The notes: generated from the sequence alone by a model not told the origin. A DNA stretch of 64,000 nucleotides from Streptomyces formicae (GCF_022647665.1 NZ_CP071872.1:4774001-4838000), one strand, 5' to 3'; counted from the first letter of the stretch, positions 49,440-58,348 are shown. Program-made: numbers and translations.

Positions 49440-50986
49440 CCCGGCGGCGTCCGCGGCGGTGGCGGCACTGGACGCTCCGGTCCCGGCTGGCCGTGGTCAC
49501 GGCGGCGCTGACCGCGCTCGCACTGCTGGGGGCGAACGCGGCCGGGGTGATCCTGCTGCGTTCGTATCTGGTCGACCGCGTCGACCAGCAGCTGACCCTG
49601 TCGGGTACGGGAGCCGGGCAGCGCGAGCGCCTGGTGTCGGCCATCGTGGCCGGCACGGCGACCGCGCCCACCGGGGAGCGGACCGGCGGGCAGTTCCTCT
49701 CCGAGGCGCTCGGCGGGGACTCGCGGATGCTCGTCTACGACGCGACCGGGCTGCGCGGCACCTATCCGACCCCGCCCGAGGCTCCCGGTCCCGACCTGCC
49801 GCCGGTCTCCGAGCTGGCGGAGCGGACGGGCGGGCCTTTCACCGTCACCTCGCCGGACGGTGCGACGTCGTGGCGCGTCGCCGTGAGCGCCGTGGGCCCG
49901 GTGGCCGGACTCGCTGAGGGCGGCTTCGTCGTCGTCACCACGTCGTTCGCCCAGATCGACGCCACCACGGAGCGGCTGGTGCTCATCGACGCCGTCGTGA
50001 CGGCCGCGGCGCTCGCCGTGCTCGGCGCGGCGGCGGCGCTCCTGGTACGGGTGGGGCTGCGCCCGCTGACCCGGATGGCAGCCACCGCGGGCGCGATCGC
50101 CGCGGGCGATCTCACCCGGCGCGTCGCCGACACCGATCCACACACCGAGCCGGGCCGCCTGGGCGGTGCCATGAACGCGATGCTCGGCCGCGTCGAGGCC
50201 GAGATCACGGCCCGCGCCGCATCCGAGCAGCGGCTGCGCCGCTTCCTCGCCGACGCCTCGCACGAGCTGCGCACACCGCTGACCTCGATCCGGGGCTTCG
50301 CCGAGCTGTACCGGCGCGGGGGTGACGGCGCTGACGCGCTGCGGCGCATCGAGGCGGAGGCGGCCCGGATGGGAGTGCTCGTCGAGGATCTGCTGCTGCT
50401 CGCGCGGCTCGATGAGCAGCGCACGCCCGAGCGGCGCCCCGTGGACCTGCTGGAGCTGTCGCTGGACGTGGTCCGCGATCTGCGTGCCCGCGCGCCGAGG
50501 CGCACCGTGCGCGTGCAGAGCCTGGACGCCGCCGACGGGCTGATCGAGCCGCTGGTCGTGGTCGGCGACCCGCTGCGGCTGCGGCAGGTGCTCGGCAATC
50601 TCGTCGCCAACGCCGACCGGCACACCCCGCCCGAGGCCACGATCACGGTGCGGCTCGGGCCCGCCCTGCCGGACGCCCTGGGTGCTGCCGTATCGGCGGC
50701 CGGGGCGCAGCCGCCACCGGAGCGTACGGCGGCGGTGGTGGAGGTCGTGGACACCGGCGCCGGAGTGCCCGCGGAGCACGCGCCGCACGTCTTCGAGCGG
50801 CTCTACCGCGCCGATCCGGCCCGTTCGGGAGGCGGGGCCGGGCTCGGGCTGGCCATCGCCGCCGCGCTCGCCGAGTCGCACGGCGGCCGCGTCGAGCTGG
50901 CCGCCCGTCGGCCGCCGGGCGGCGGGGCGGTCTTCCGTGTCGTCCTGCCGCTGCCGCTGCCGCTGCCGCTGCCACCGTCGGCCTGA
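49436..50986 (+). CDS. sensor histidine kinase
   Basis: 516 residues, GTG 49436 overlapping the regulator stop. Two membrane helices (about residues 15-45 and 180-205) flank an extracytoplasmic sensor domain of about 135 residues. HAMP follows (RPLTRMAATAGAIAAGDLTRRV), then the H-box DASHELRTPLTSIRGFAEL, N-box QVLGNLVANADRHTP and G-boxes DTGAGVP and GAGLGLAIA. The C-terminus ends in a LPLPLP repeat encoded by a (GCTGCC)n tract. The ligand is unknown; the efflux genes downstream suggest a cell-envelope or drug signal. Confidence 0.94.
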   Translation: MTRRRPRRWRHWTLRSRLAVVTAALTALALLGANAAGVILLRSYLVDRVDQQLTLSGTGAGQRERLVSAIVAGTATAPTGERTGGQFLSEALGGDSRMLVYDATGLRGTYPTPPEAPGPDLPPVSELAERTGGPFTVTSPDGATSWRVAVSAVGPVAGLAEGGFVVVTTSFAQIDATTERLVLIDAVVTAAALAVLGAAAALLVRVGLRPLTRMAATAGAIAAGDLTRRVADTDPHTEPGRLGGAMNAMLGRVEAEITARAASEQRLRRFLADASHELRTPLTSIRGFAELYRRGGDGADALRRIEAEAARMGVLVEDLLLLARLDEQRTPERRPVDLLELSLDVVRDLRARAPRRTVRVQSLDAADGLIEPLVVVGDPLRLRQVLGNLVANADRHTPPEATITVRLGPALPDALGAAVSAAGAQPPPERTAAVVEVVDTGAGVPAEHAPHVFERLYRADPARSGGGAGLGLAIAAALAESHGGRVELAARRPPGGGAVFRVVLPLPLPLPLPPSA

Positions 50987-51006
50987 GTTCCCAGGTTCCT
51001 TTGACG
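50987..51006 (+). promoter_or_regulatory. second copy of the response-regulator-like motif
   Basis: GTTCCCAGGTTCCTTTGACG begins right at the histidine kinase stop, about 80 bases before the lipoprotein start. It matches the motif before the response regulator (TTCTCAGGGTTCTTTGAG) with few changes. It marks a separate promoter for the efflux operon under the same control. Confidence 0.5.
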
Positions 51007-51085
51007 CTGCGCCGAGGGTCCGCTGATCCCGCGCTGCCAGCATCGCCACTCGTACGGACACAGACGTACCGGAACGAGGAGCGGT

Positions 51086-51661
51086 GTGGTGAGGATACGA
51101 AAGGCGCTGACGGCCCGAGCGGTGGCCGTCCCCGTGGGCGCGATGCTGGCGACGGTGCTGCTGGCCGGCTGCGGCGGCTCGGACGGCGGCGGCTCCGATG
51201 TCGCATCCGTCAAAGACGCGAGCGCGGCGGCCGAAGACGGCGGCAGCAGCGGCAGCGGCAGCGGAGGAAAGAGCGATGCCGAGCAGGCGCAGGAGTTCGT
51301 CGACTGCATGCGCGCCAACGGCGTCGACATGGAGGACCCGGACCCGGCGACCGGGAAGCTGAACCTCGGCGCCGCCATGGGTCCCGGCGCCGACCCGCAG
51401 GCGATGCGCAAGGCGATGGAGGCGTGCCGCGACACGATGCCCCAGGCGCTCAAGGACAAGGCGGCGGAGAAGCCGGACGCGCAGGAGCTGGAGAGCCTGA
51501 AGAAGTTCGCGGCGTGCATGCGGGAGAACGGCGTGGACATCGAGGACCCCGGACCCGAGGGTCTGGACCGCGGGAACCTGGACACGTCCGACCCCGACTT
51601 CCAGAAGGCGTTGGACGCCTGCCGGGAGCTCCTCACCGGTGCGACGGGAGGCGGGCGGTGA
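51086..51661 (+). CDS. lipoprotein with two repeated CMRxNGVDxEDP modules
   Basis: 191 residues (GTG 51086 or, better spaced from AGGAG, GTG 51089). Lipobox LLAGC with Cys29, then a Gly/Ser linker to residue 62. Two homologous modules follow: FVDCMRANGVDMEDPDP with KAMEACRD (about 71-116) and FAACMRENGVDIEDPGP with KALDACRE (about 141-181). Each contains two cysteines that could form a disulfide. The protein is anchored outside the cell. Its stop overlaps the MacA-like gene, so it is probably an accessory or sensor part of the efflux system. Confidence 0.85.
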   Translation: MVRIRKALTARAVAVPVGAMLATVLLAGCGGSDGGGSDVASVKDASAAAEDGGSSGSGSGGKSDAEQAQEFVDCMRANGVDMEDPDPATGKLNLGAAMGPGADPQAMRKAMEACRDTMPQALKDKAAEKPDAQELESLKKFAACMRENGVDIEDPGPEGLDRGNLDTSDPDFQKALDACRELLTGATGGGR

Positions 51662-52827
51662 CCGGCGACACCTTTCCGGAGGCCCCGGCGGACGCGTCAG
51701 GCCGCGGCCGTCGCCGGCGCCCCGTGCGTACGGTGCTGATCGCCGCCGCCGTCGTGGCGACCGCGACCGCGGGCGGCCTCGCCGCGACCGGCGCACTGGG
51801 CGGCGGCAGCGACGACGGCACGGCGGCGGCCCCGTCCGGACCGCCCAGCACCGCGAAGGTCCGCAAGACGACGCTGACCCGCACCGAGACGGTCGGCGGC
51901 AGCCTCGGCTACGGCGAGGCCGTGCCCGTCCAGGCCCCGGCGCCCGCCGGCGGCGCCAAGGGCGGCGGCACCGGAGTCGTCACATGGCTGCCTGCCGAGG
52001 GGACCACGATCAAGCGCGGCGCCCCCGTCTACAGTGTCGACGACAAAAAGGTGCCCCTGCTGTACGGCTCCACCCCGCTCTACCGGGCGCTGAAGACCGG
52101 CAGCGAGGGCAAGGACGTCGAGCAGTTGGAGCGCAACCTCGCCGAACTGGGCTACGGGGGCTTCACCGTGGACGAGGAGTTCACCGGGGCCACCGCCGAC
52201 GCCGTGGAGGAATGGCAGGACGACCTCGGAGGCGCGGAGACGGGCACGGTCGCGCCCGGCGACGCTGTCGTCGCCACCGGTGCGCGGCGCGTGGCCGACG
52301 TACAGGCGACCAGCGGCAGCGCCGCCGGTGGTCCGGTGCTGACCTGGACCGGCACCGAGCGGATCGTCACGGTCGATCTGGAGGTGCAGTACGAGGACCT
52401 GGTCGACGACGGCACGAAGGCCACCGTCGCACTCCCCGACGGCACCGAGGTCGATGCCGAGGTCGACGGCATCGGCACCGCCGCCACCGCTGCGCCGGCG
52501 GAGAACGGCACGGCGGCATCGGGTGGCAAGGGCGCCTCGGGAGAGGCCACCATCCCGGTCACCCTCACCGTCAAGGACCAGAAGAAGCTGGGCCGTTACC
52601 AGGCGGCGCCGGTCGACGTCACGCTGAAGGCGGAGACCCGCGAGGACGTGCTCGCGGTCCCGGTCAACGCCCTGGTGGCGCTGCGCGAGGGCGGCTACGC
52701 GCTGGAGACCGTCGGCGCGCAGGGCATCGAGTACGTCCCCGTCGAGCTCGGCATGTTCGCCGGCGGGACGGTCGAGATCTCCGGCACCGGCGTGACGGAC
52801 GGTCTGGTCGTCGGAGTCCCCGAGTGA
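51658..52827 (+). CDS. MacA/HlyD-like efflux adaptor with peptidoglycan-binding domain
   Basis: 389 residues from GTG 51658 (GTGA overlap). A cytoplasmic Arg-rich start, one membrane anchor (VRTVLIAAAVVATATAGGL), then an adaptor core: TETVGGSLGYGEAVPV, EGTTIKRGAPVYSVD and the C-terminal barrel text TREDVLAVPVNALVALREG. Between them a PG_binding_1 domain, GSEGKDVEQLERNLAELGY to AVEEWQDDLG (about 145-180), would tie it to the cell wall. Such Gram-positive adaptors link MacB-like transporters to wall or lipoproteins. Confidence 0.9.
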   Translation: MTGDTFPEAPADASGRGRRRRPVRTVLIAAAVVATATAGGLAATGALGGGSDDGTAAAPSGPPSTAKVRKTTLTRTETVGGSLGYGEAVPVQAPAPAGGAKGGGTGVVTWLPAEGTTIKRGAPVYSVDDKKVPLLYGSTPLYRALKTGSEGKDVEQLERNLAELGYGGFTVDEEFTGATADAVEEWQDDLGGAETGTVAPGDAVVATGARRVADVQATSGSAAGGPVLTWTGTERIVTVDLEVQYEDLVDDGTKATVALPDGTEVDAEVDGIGTAATAAPAENGTAASGGKGASGEATIPVTLTVKDQKKLGRYQAAPVDVTLKAETREDVLAVPVNALVALREGGYALETVGAQGIEYVPVELGMFAGGTVEISGTGVTDGLVVGVPE

Positions 52828-53546
52828 GCCCGGGCGCCCCGCCGTTGATCCGGCTCACCGCGGTGTCCAAGACGTACGGGCACGTGGCCGCGCTCGCCGG
52901 CGCGGATCTGCTCGTCGAGCGGGGCGAACTGCTGGCCGTCGTCGGCCCGTCCGGCTCCGGAAAGTCCACGCTGCTCAACATCATGGGCACCCTGGCCCTG
53001 CCGACGGAAGGCACGGTGGCGATCGACGGCCACCGCGTCGACGACCTGAGCGACCGTGAACTCTCGGTGCTGCGCGCCCGGACCATCGGCTTCGTCTTCC
53101 AGCAGTTCCATCTCGCGGCCGGGGTCCCGGCACTGGACAGCGTCGCCGACGGGCTGCTCTACAGCGGCCGGCCGCGCGCGGAGCGGCGCCGGCTCGCCGA
53201 GCGGGCGCTGCGCCGGGTCGGCCTCGGCCACCGGCTCCGGCACGAGCCGCACCAGCTGTCCGGCGGCGAGAAGCAGCGCGTCGCGATCGCCCGCGCCGTG
53301 CTCGGCGACCCTCCGCTGCTGCTCGCGGACGAGCCGACCGGCGCCCTCGACTCCCGCTCCGGCGAGACCGTGATGGAGCTGCTGCACGAGCTGCACCGGG
53401 CGGGGACCACCGTCGTCATCATCACCCACGACCGGGACATCGCCGCCTCGCTGCCGCGGGAGGTCCGCCTCAAGGACGGCCGTATCGAGCACGATTCCGG
53501 GGTGCCCGCCGCGGCCGACCGTACGTACGAAAGGTCCGGGACATGA
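52824..53546 (+). CDS. MacB/LolD-type ABC transporter ATP-binding protein
   Basis: 240 residues from GTG 52824, overlapping the adaptor stop (GTGA). Walker A GPSGSGKST, Q-loop FVFQQFHL, signature LSGGEKQR, Walker B LLLADEPTGALD and switch His ITHDRDIA. QQFHL and ADEPTGALD are typical of the LolD/MacB branch, which acts on envelope substrates with FtsX-like permeases. All catalytic residues are present. Coupled to the permease gene by ATGA. Confidence 0.94.
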   Translation: MSPGAPPLIRLTAVSKTYGHVAALAGADLLVERGELLAVVGPSGSGKSTLLNIMGTLALPTEGTVAIDGHRVDDLSDRELSVLRARTIGFVFQQFHLAAGVPALDSVADGLLYSGRPRAERRRLAERALRRVGLGHRLRHEPHQLSGGEKQRVAIARAVLGDPPLLLADEPTGALDSRSGETVMELLHELHRAGTTVVIITHDRDIAASLPREVRLKDGRIEHDSGVPAAADRTYERSGT

Positions 53547-54754
53547 GCACCGTCGCCCCACCTCGTCCGAAGCCGGCCCGGCTCAGCCCCGCCGATGTGG
53601 TGCGGGTCGGCGGATCCGGGCTGCGCTCGCGCCCCATGCGGGTGTTCCTCTCGGCGCTCGGTATCGCGATCGGCATCGCGGCGATGATCGGAGTGGTGGG
53701 GATCTCCACCTCCTCCAGCGAGGAGCTCAACCGCAAGCTGAACGCCCTCGGCACCAATCTGCTCACGGTCTCGCCCGGCCAGAGCTTCGGCGGCGGCAAC
53801 GCCCATCTGCCCCAGGAGGCGGTCGAGATGGTGGGCGCGATCGGCCCCGTCGAGTCCGTCTCCGCGATCGGCAAGACGGAGGCCAAGGTCTACCGCAACG
53901 ACCACGTCCCCCAGGAGCAGACCGGAGGCATCGGCGTCTACGCGGCCCGTATCGACCTGCCGGCGACCGTCGGGGCCGAGATCGTCGACGGCCAGTGGCT
54001 GAACGACGCCAGCGCCCGCTACCCGGCGGTCGTCCTCGGCCCCGAGGCGGCGAAGCAGCTCGCCGTCCACACGTCCGGCCCCGACACCCAGGTGTGGCTC
54101 GGCGGCCGCTGGTTCACCGTCGTCGGCATCCTCGCCCCCACCGGGCTGGCGCCCGAGCTGGACTCGGGGGCGCTCGTCGGCTGGCCGGCCGCCGAACAGG
54201 AACTGGGCTTCGACGGGTACGCCACCACGGTCTACACCCGGGCCGAGCAGTCGGCGGTCGCCGATGTCCAGGCCGTCCTGGGCGCCACCGCCAACCCTGA
54301 GGACCCCAGCTCGGTCGAGGTGTCCCGGCCTTCGGACGCACTGGCGGCGAAGGAGGCGACCGACGACACGCTGAGCGGGCTGCTGCTCGGCCTCGGCGGA
54401 GTGGCGCTGCTCGTCGGCGGCGTCGGGGTCGCCAACACGATGGTGATCTCCGTACTCGAACGCCGTGCCGAGATCGGTCTGCGCCGCTCGCTCGGCGCCA
54501 CCCGCGGCCAGATCCGCACCCAGTTCCTGTGCGAGTCGCTGCTGCTGTCCGCGCTCGGTGGGGTCGGGGGCGTCCTGCTGGGCATCGGCGTCACGGCCGG
54601 GTACGCGACGTACCAGGGCTGGCCCACCGTCGTCCCGGCGTGGGCGATGGCGGGCGGGGTGGGCGCCACGCTGGTCATCGGCGGACTGGCCGGCATCTAT
54701 CCGGCGGTACGGGCTGCCCGGCTGCCTCCGACCGAGGCGCTGGCCGCGGCCTGA
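53543..54754 (+). CDS. MacB/FtsX-type ABC transporter permease
   Basis: 403 residues. The N-terminal helix (MRVFLSALGIAIGIAAMIGVVGI) is followed by a large extracytoplasmic MacB_PCD domain (about 60-260), then three helices including LLLGLGGVALLVGGVGVANTMVISVLERRAEIGLRRSLGATR, which carries the FtsX signature ending ERRAEIGLRRSLGA. It forms an export or mechanotransmission machine with the ATPase, adaptor and lipoprotein. A strong hairpin terminates the operon. Confidence 0.93.
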   Translation: MSTVAPPRPKPARLSPADVVRVGGSGLRSRPMRVFLSALGIAIGIAAMIGVVGISTSSSEELNRKLNALGTNLLTVSPGQSFGGGNAHLPQEAVEMVGAIGPVESVSAIGKTEAKVYRNDHVPQEQTGGIGVYAARIDLPATVGAEIVDGQWLNDASARYPAVVLGPEAAKQLAVHTSGPDTQVWLGGRWFTVVGILAPTGLAPELDSGALVGWPAAEQELGFDGYATTVYTRAEQSAVADVQAVLGATANPEDPSSVEVSRPSDALAAKEATDDTLSGLLLGLGGVALLVGGVGVANTMVISVLERRAEIGLRRSLGATRGQIRTQFLCESLLLSALGGVGGVLLGIGVTAGYATYQGWPTVVPAWAMAGGVGATLVIGGLAGIYPAVRAARLPPTEALAAA

Positions 54755-54795
54755 GCGCCGGTACGGAGGGACGGTACGGACGAGGCCATGGAGGA

Positions 54796-54826
54796 ACGGT
54801 CCGCCGGTGGGTTGCCGGCGGACCGT
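54796..54826 (+). terminator. perfect 12-bp terminator of the efflux operon
   Basis: ACGGTCCGCCGG (54796-54807) pairs exactly with CCGGCGGACCGT (54815-54826), loop TGGGTTG. It lies between the permease stop and the convergent membrane protein gene. Confidence 0.9.
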
Positions 54827-54857
54827 CCGCCGTGGGCGGGATCCCCGCAACCGCGAT

Positions 54858-55397
54858 TCACTGCCGGACGGAGAGGCTCCTGGCCTTGACGGCGACATGG
54901 TGGCGCGTGATGCGGCCGATCTCGTGCCAGAAGGGCTTGGCGGTCAGGTAGGTGCCGAGTACCGACAGAATGCCGAAGGACACGTCCACGCTGATGCGCC
55001 CCTGCTTGGCCCAGTAGACGTCCTGAAGGTCGAGCAGCAGGGCGAACTCGTCGGCGATCAGCGCCGTTCCGCATCCGTAGGCGGCGGCGACCGCAGGATG
55101 CCCGACGGCCTGCTCGTCTCCGCGGACGGCGATCAGACCGACGCCGGCGAGGGTGCCGATGCCGAAGTTGTAGTGGTGGATGTGCTCGCCCCCCGCGGAG
55201 ATGTTCCCCCAGGGCAGCCACCCGCCGCGGATACCGTGCGTGATCAGCCGTACGGTCCCGAAGGTCGTGCCGAAGGCGATCCACGTCACCAGCAGCGACC
55301 GCTGGAGCGGGGTGAGGTTCCGGTCGGCCGCCTGGTGCCATCGCGCGAGCAGCCCCGGCCCGCCCGTGCCGCCCCCACGTGTCAGATGCACTCCCAT
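54858..55397 (-). CDS. conserved integral membrane protein with HxHH motif
   Basis: 179 residues from ATG 55397 (GGAAGGG upstream). About four helices: LLVTWIAFGTTFGTVRLITHG, IGTLAGVGLIAVRG, AVAAAYGCGTALIADEFALLL and FGILSVLGTYLTA. GGEHIHHYNFGI near residue 75 and the DEFALLLDLQDVYW segment are conserved in this actinobacterial family of unknown function and could bind a metal. A 45-codon membrane peptide gene lies just upstream on the same strand. Confidence 0.78.
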   Translation of the reverse strand: MGVHLTRGGGTGGPGLLARWHQAADRNLTPLQRSLLVTWIAFGTTFGTVRLITHGIRGGWLPWGNISAGGEHIHHYNFGIGTLAGVGLIAVRGDEQAVGHPAVAAAYGCGTALIADEFALLLDLQDVYWAKQGRISVDVSFGILSVLGTYLTAKPFWHEIGRITRHHVAVKARSLSVRQ

Positions 55398-55463
55398 GGG
55401 CTGCCCTTCCTGTGCGGAGCTGCGCGGACCTGTGCGGGCCTGCTCGGACGACACACCGGCGCC

Positions 55464-55601
55464 TCACTCGGGCGCCTGCTCATCAGGACGATCGCTGTCA
55501 TGCCCCGGCGCGGACGGCGGGAAGAGCACGTCCTCCAACACCTCGAGGGCGAACATCAGCACCATCATCAACACCGGGACCAGCACGGCTATCACGACCA
55601 T
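55464..55601 (-). CDS. 45-residue small membrane protein
   Basis: ATG 55601, TGA 55466-55464; GGGGAGA lies six bases upstream on the minus strand. One hydrophobic helix, VVIAVLVPVLMMVLMFAL, is followed by EVLEDVLFPPSAPGHDSDR and an acidic tail. Codon bias is normal for the genome. It lies 66 bases upstream of the integral membrane protein gene and may be cotranscribed with it. Function unknown. The 251 bases further upstream, 55602-55852, hold no recognisable gene. Confidence 0.7.
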   Translation of the reverse strand: MVVIAVLVPVLMMVLMFALEVLEDVLFPPSAPGHDSDRPDEQAPE

Positions 55602-55852
55602 GGCGTCTCCCCAGAGGAGTCAGGGTGCACGGCCTCCGCGACCTCGACGACACCACTGCCCGGCTTGCCACCTCCTCGCGCCGGCACCCGGTTCCTGGCT
55701 CAGCTTCTGCCCGAACGGAGCACGGCGCACGCCGCGGCGCACGCGATGCGGGCCTGTACCGGGCCCCGACCTGCGCTTCCGGGGCAACGCCGCGGGCCAG
55801 ACCGATAGGCCATTCGAGTGAGACCGGTGCCGGCAGGACCGGGCCGAAGCCG

Positions 55853-56265
55853 TCAGTGGAGTGCGTCGAGCAGTTCACGCTCACGCTGGGCGCCGAGACC
55901 GGCACGCCTTGCCCGGTCCAGGCCCTGCTCGCGCTCCCGGAGCAGCGTGTCGGCCAGCAGTTCCGCCCGGGGCCGATGACGCAGCCCATCGGCGCGCGCC
56001 ACCGCCCCGCTACGGGCCGAGCAGCCTTCCCAGCCCGGCCCGACCAACCGCTTCGGCAGCGACTGCGCCCCCATGCACTCGGCCACGCCGTTCGCCGGCA
56101 GCCATACCGAGTCGGCGGCGACCACCGGCCCGGTGTGCCCGCCGACGGCGCGGGACAGATCGATCCACTCGCCGAACGGAACCACCGGGCCGACGTCGTC
56201 GTTGCTGCCGACGGTCCCCGTCTCCGCGGCGTCGAGCAGCCAGGAGGTGAGGTCCCGCGCTCCAC
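55853..56265 (-). pseudogene. C-terminal remnant of a NAD-dependent epimerase/dehydratase (SDR)
   Basis: About 137 codons read ARDLTSWLLDAAETGTVGS, DDVGPVVPFGEWIDLSRAV, GGHTGPVVAADSVWL and GLRHRPRAELLADTLLREREQGL to the stop at 55853. This is the C-terminal third of atypical SDR reductases, where a YNAVGP-type strand is followed by a substrate-binding part. The NAD-binding Rossmann half and any start codon are missing; upstream of 56265 lie only 50 bases before the GH31 stop. The remnant VGSNDDVGP also differs from the usual YNAVGP, another sign of decay. Confidence 0.7.
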
Positions 56266-56314
56266 CACGCCACCGCCGGCCCTGCGCGGCCCGTTGGTCA
56301 CCCGGCCCCGGCGA

Positions 56315-58348
56315 TCACTCGGCGATGGGCAGCCGCGCACCGTCCCGCAGCAGCAGCGGGATCCGGTCGAGCGGTGCGTCCAGCGTGTATGTGCCGCCGC
56401 CCTCGTACGGCTCGCCGGTCCAGGCGCAGGTCCAGCGGGCGCCCGCCGGCACATACACCTCGCGGCGGGTGGCACCGGCCTCGGTGACAGGTGCGACCAG
56501 GAGATCGCGGCCGAGCAGGAACTGGTCGGTGACGGTCCAGCTCGCCTCGTCCTCGGGGAACTCCAGGAACAGCGGGCGCATCGGCGGCAGACCCTCCTGC
56601 GAGGCCACCCGCATCTGTTCGGCGACGTACGGGCGGATCCGCTCCCGCACCATCAGGTACCGGCTCAGGATCGCGTATGCCTCGTCGCCGTACGACCACA
56701 CCTCGTTGGGGCCGCCGGTCATCTCCCCACCGAGCGGCAGCCACGGCAGCCGGAAGCCGTGCAGCCGGAAGATGGGGCAGAACGCGCCGAACTGGAACCA
56801 GCGGACGAGGACTTCGCGGTACGCCGGGTCGTCCGGGTCGCCGCCGTGGAAGCCGCCGATGTCGGTCGTCCACCACGGGATGCCGGACAGGCCGATGTTG
56901 AGGCCGGCCGTGATCTGTGAGCGCAGCGTGGCGAAGTCGGTGCCGATGTCGCCCGACCACACGGCCGTTCCGTAACGCTGGCTGCCCGCCCAGGCCGAGC
57001 GGCTGAACGACATGCCGTCGGTGTTGCCCGATGCGGCCATCCCCTCGTGGAAGGTACGGGCGTTCTCCCTCGGATAGAGGTTGGCGACCTCCAGGCCGGG
57101 TCCCGCGTGGTAGCGCAGGTTGGCCGGGTGACCGGGATTCATCTCCGGCTCGCAGGCGTCCAGCCACCACAGGTTGACGCCCAGGGACTGGTAGTTCCGC
57201 TGCGCCTTGGACCAGACGAACGCGCGGGCCTCGGGGTTGGTGGGATCGTAGAAGGAGACCATGGCCTTGGCCCGGGAGCCTTTGTCCATGAAGGGCGCGT
57301 GCGCGGTGGTGCCGAACTCGTTGGCCACGAGCAGGCCGCGGCGCTCCATCTCGTCGTGGTTCTCCGAGAGCCGGTTGACCGACGGCCAGACGGAGACCAT
57401 CAGCTTGATGCCGAGTTCGTCGAGTTCGGCGACCATGGCGGCCGGGTCGGGCCACTCGTCGGTGTCGAACTTCCAGTCGCCGAGGTGGGGCCAGTGGAAG
57501 AAGTCGGAGACGATGACCGACATCGGCAGCCCGCGGCGCTTGTGCTCGCGGGCGACGCCGAGCAGTTCCTCCTGTGTCCTGTAGCGCAGCTTGCACTGCC
57601 AGAACCCGGTGCCCCAGTCCGGGAACTCGGGCGCGTGCCCGGTGGCGTCGGCGTACGAGCGCAGGATGTCGGCGGGCGCGTCCCCCGCGGTGATCCAGTA
57701 GTCGATCTGGCGGGCGCTGTCGGCGACCCAGCGGGTGCCGGTCCCGCCCAGCTCGACGCGGCCGACGGCCGGGTTGTTCCACAGCAGGCCGTAGCCGCGG
57801 CTGGACAGGACGAACGGGATGGAGACCTCGGTGTTGCGCTGCACCAGGTCGATCACGGTGCCCTTCTGGTCGAGCAGACCGTGCTGGTGCTGGCCGAGAC
57901 CGTACAGTCGCTCGCCCTCGTACGCGGCGAAGTTCTGCTCCAGGCGGTGGTAGCCGTTGCCGGTGGGGGTGTGCACGCGGGTGCCGGGCCACCAGAAGTG
58001 CGCCCGGCGCTCGGCGAGCAGCTCACGGCCGTCCTCGGTGTTCACGAAGCGCAGACCGCCGTCGACGCTGAGCTCGGCGGCGATCCGTCCGTTGACCAGG
58101 CGAGCCGGCGCGACCGGGTCGGTGGGCGAGCCGAGACCGGTGCTGAACACTGTCAGGCCGCGCAGGTCCGGGACGGTGATCTCGGCCTTGTCCCCGGCCG
58201 GGCGGTCGAGGAGCGCGCCGGGTATGTCGTCGCGCAGCTCGCCGAGCGTGGCCCGCACCCGGACCGCATCGGGACCCCAGGCCTCGACCCGCAGGGTCTC
58301 GTGGTGGCCGCTCCACTCCAGGCCGCCGTCGCGCTCCCGAAAGGACAT
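56315..58348 (-). CDS. GH31 family glycosidase, probable alpha-xylosidase
   Basis: 677 residues, ATG 58348 behind AGGGAGAAG. An N-terminal beta-sandwich (about 1-200) precedes the barrel with GTGFWQCKLRYRTQEEL, the nucleophile Asp in LWWLDACEPEM, acid/base Asp in TAVWSGDIGTDF, and PWWTTDIGGFHGG. C-terminal beta domains follow (LLVAPVTEAGATRREVYVPAG). The WWLDAxEPE form is common in GH31 alpha-xylosidases and transglucosylases. No signal peptide, so it acts in the cytosol on an imported oligosaccharide such as isoprimeverose-type units. It is the last gene of the LacI-controlled transporter operon. Confidence 0.88.
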   Translation of the reverse strand: MSFRERDGGLEWSGHHETLRVEAWGPDAVRVRATLGELRDDIPGALLDRPAGDKAEITVPDLRGLTVFSTGLGSPTDPVAPARLVNGRIAAELSVDGGLRFVNTEDGRELLAERRAHFWWPGTRVHTPTGNGYHRLEQNFAAYEGERLYGLGQHQHGLLDQKGTVIDLVQRNTEVSIPFVLSSRGYGLLWNNPAVGRVELGGTGTRWVADSARQIDYWITAGDAPADILRSYADATGHAPEFPDWGTGFWQCKLRYRTQEELLGVAREHKRRGLPMSVIVSDFFHWPHLGDWKFDTDEWPDPAAMVAELDELGIKLMVSVWPSVNRLSENHDEMERRGLLVANEFGTTAHAPFMDKGSRAKAMVSFYDPTNPEARAFVWSKAQRNYQSLGVNLWWLDACEPEMNPGHPANLRYHAGPGLEVANLYPRENARTFHEGMAASGNTDGMSFSRSAWAGSQRYGTAVWSGDIGTDFATLRSQITAGLNIGLSGIPWWTTDIGGFHGGDPDDPAYREVLVRWFQFGAFCPIFRLHGFRLPWLPLGGEMTGGPNEVWSYGDEAYAILSRYLMVRERIRPYVAEQMRVASQEGLPPMRPLFLEFPEDEASWTVTDQFLLGRDLLVAPVTEAGATRREVYVPAGARWTCAWTGEPYEGGGTYTLDAPLDRIPLLLRDGARLPIAE

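Noticed and set aside
50945..50980. (GCTGCC)n tract at the histidine kinase C-terminus considered as a phase-variable repeat
   Set aside because: The unit is six bases, so copy changes stay in frame and only alter the LPLPLP tail; no switching effect is expected.
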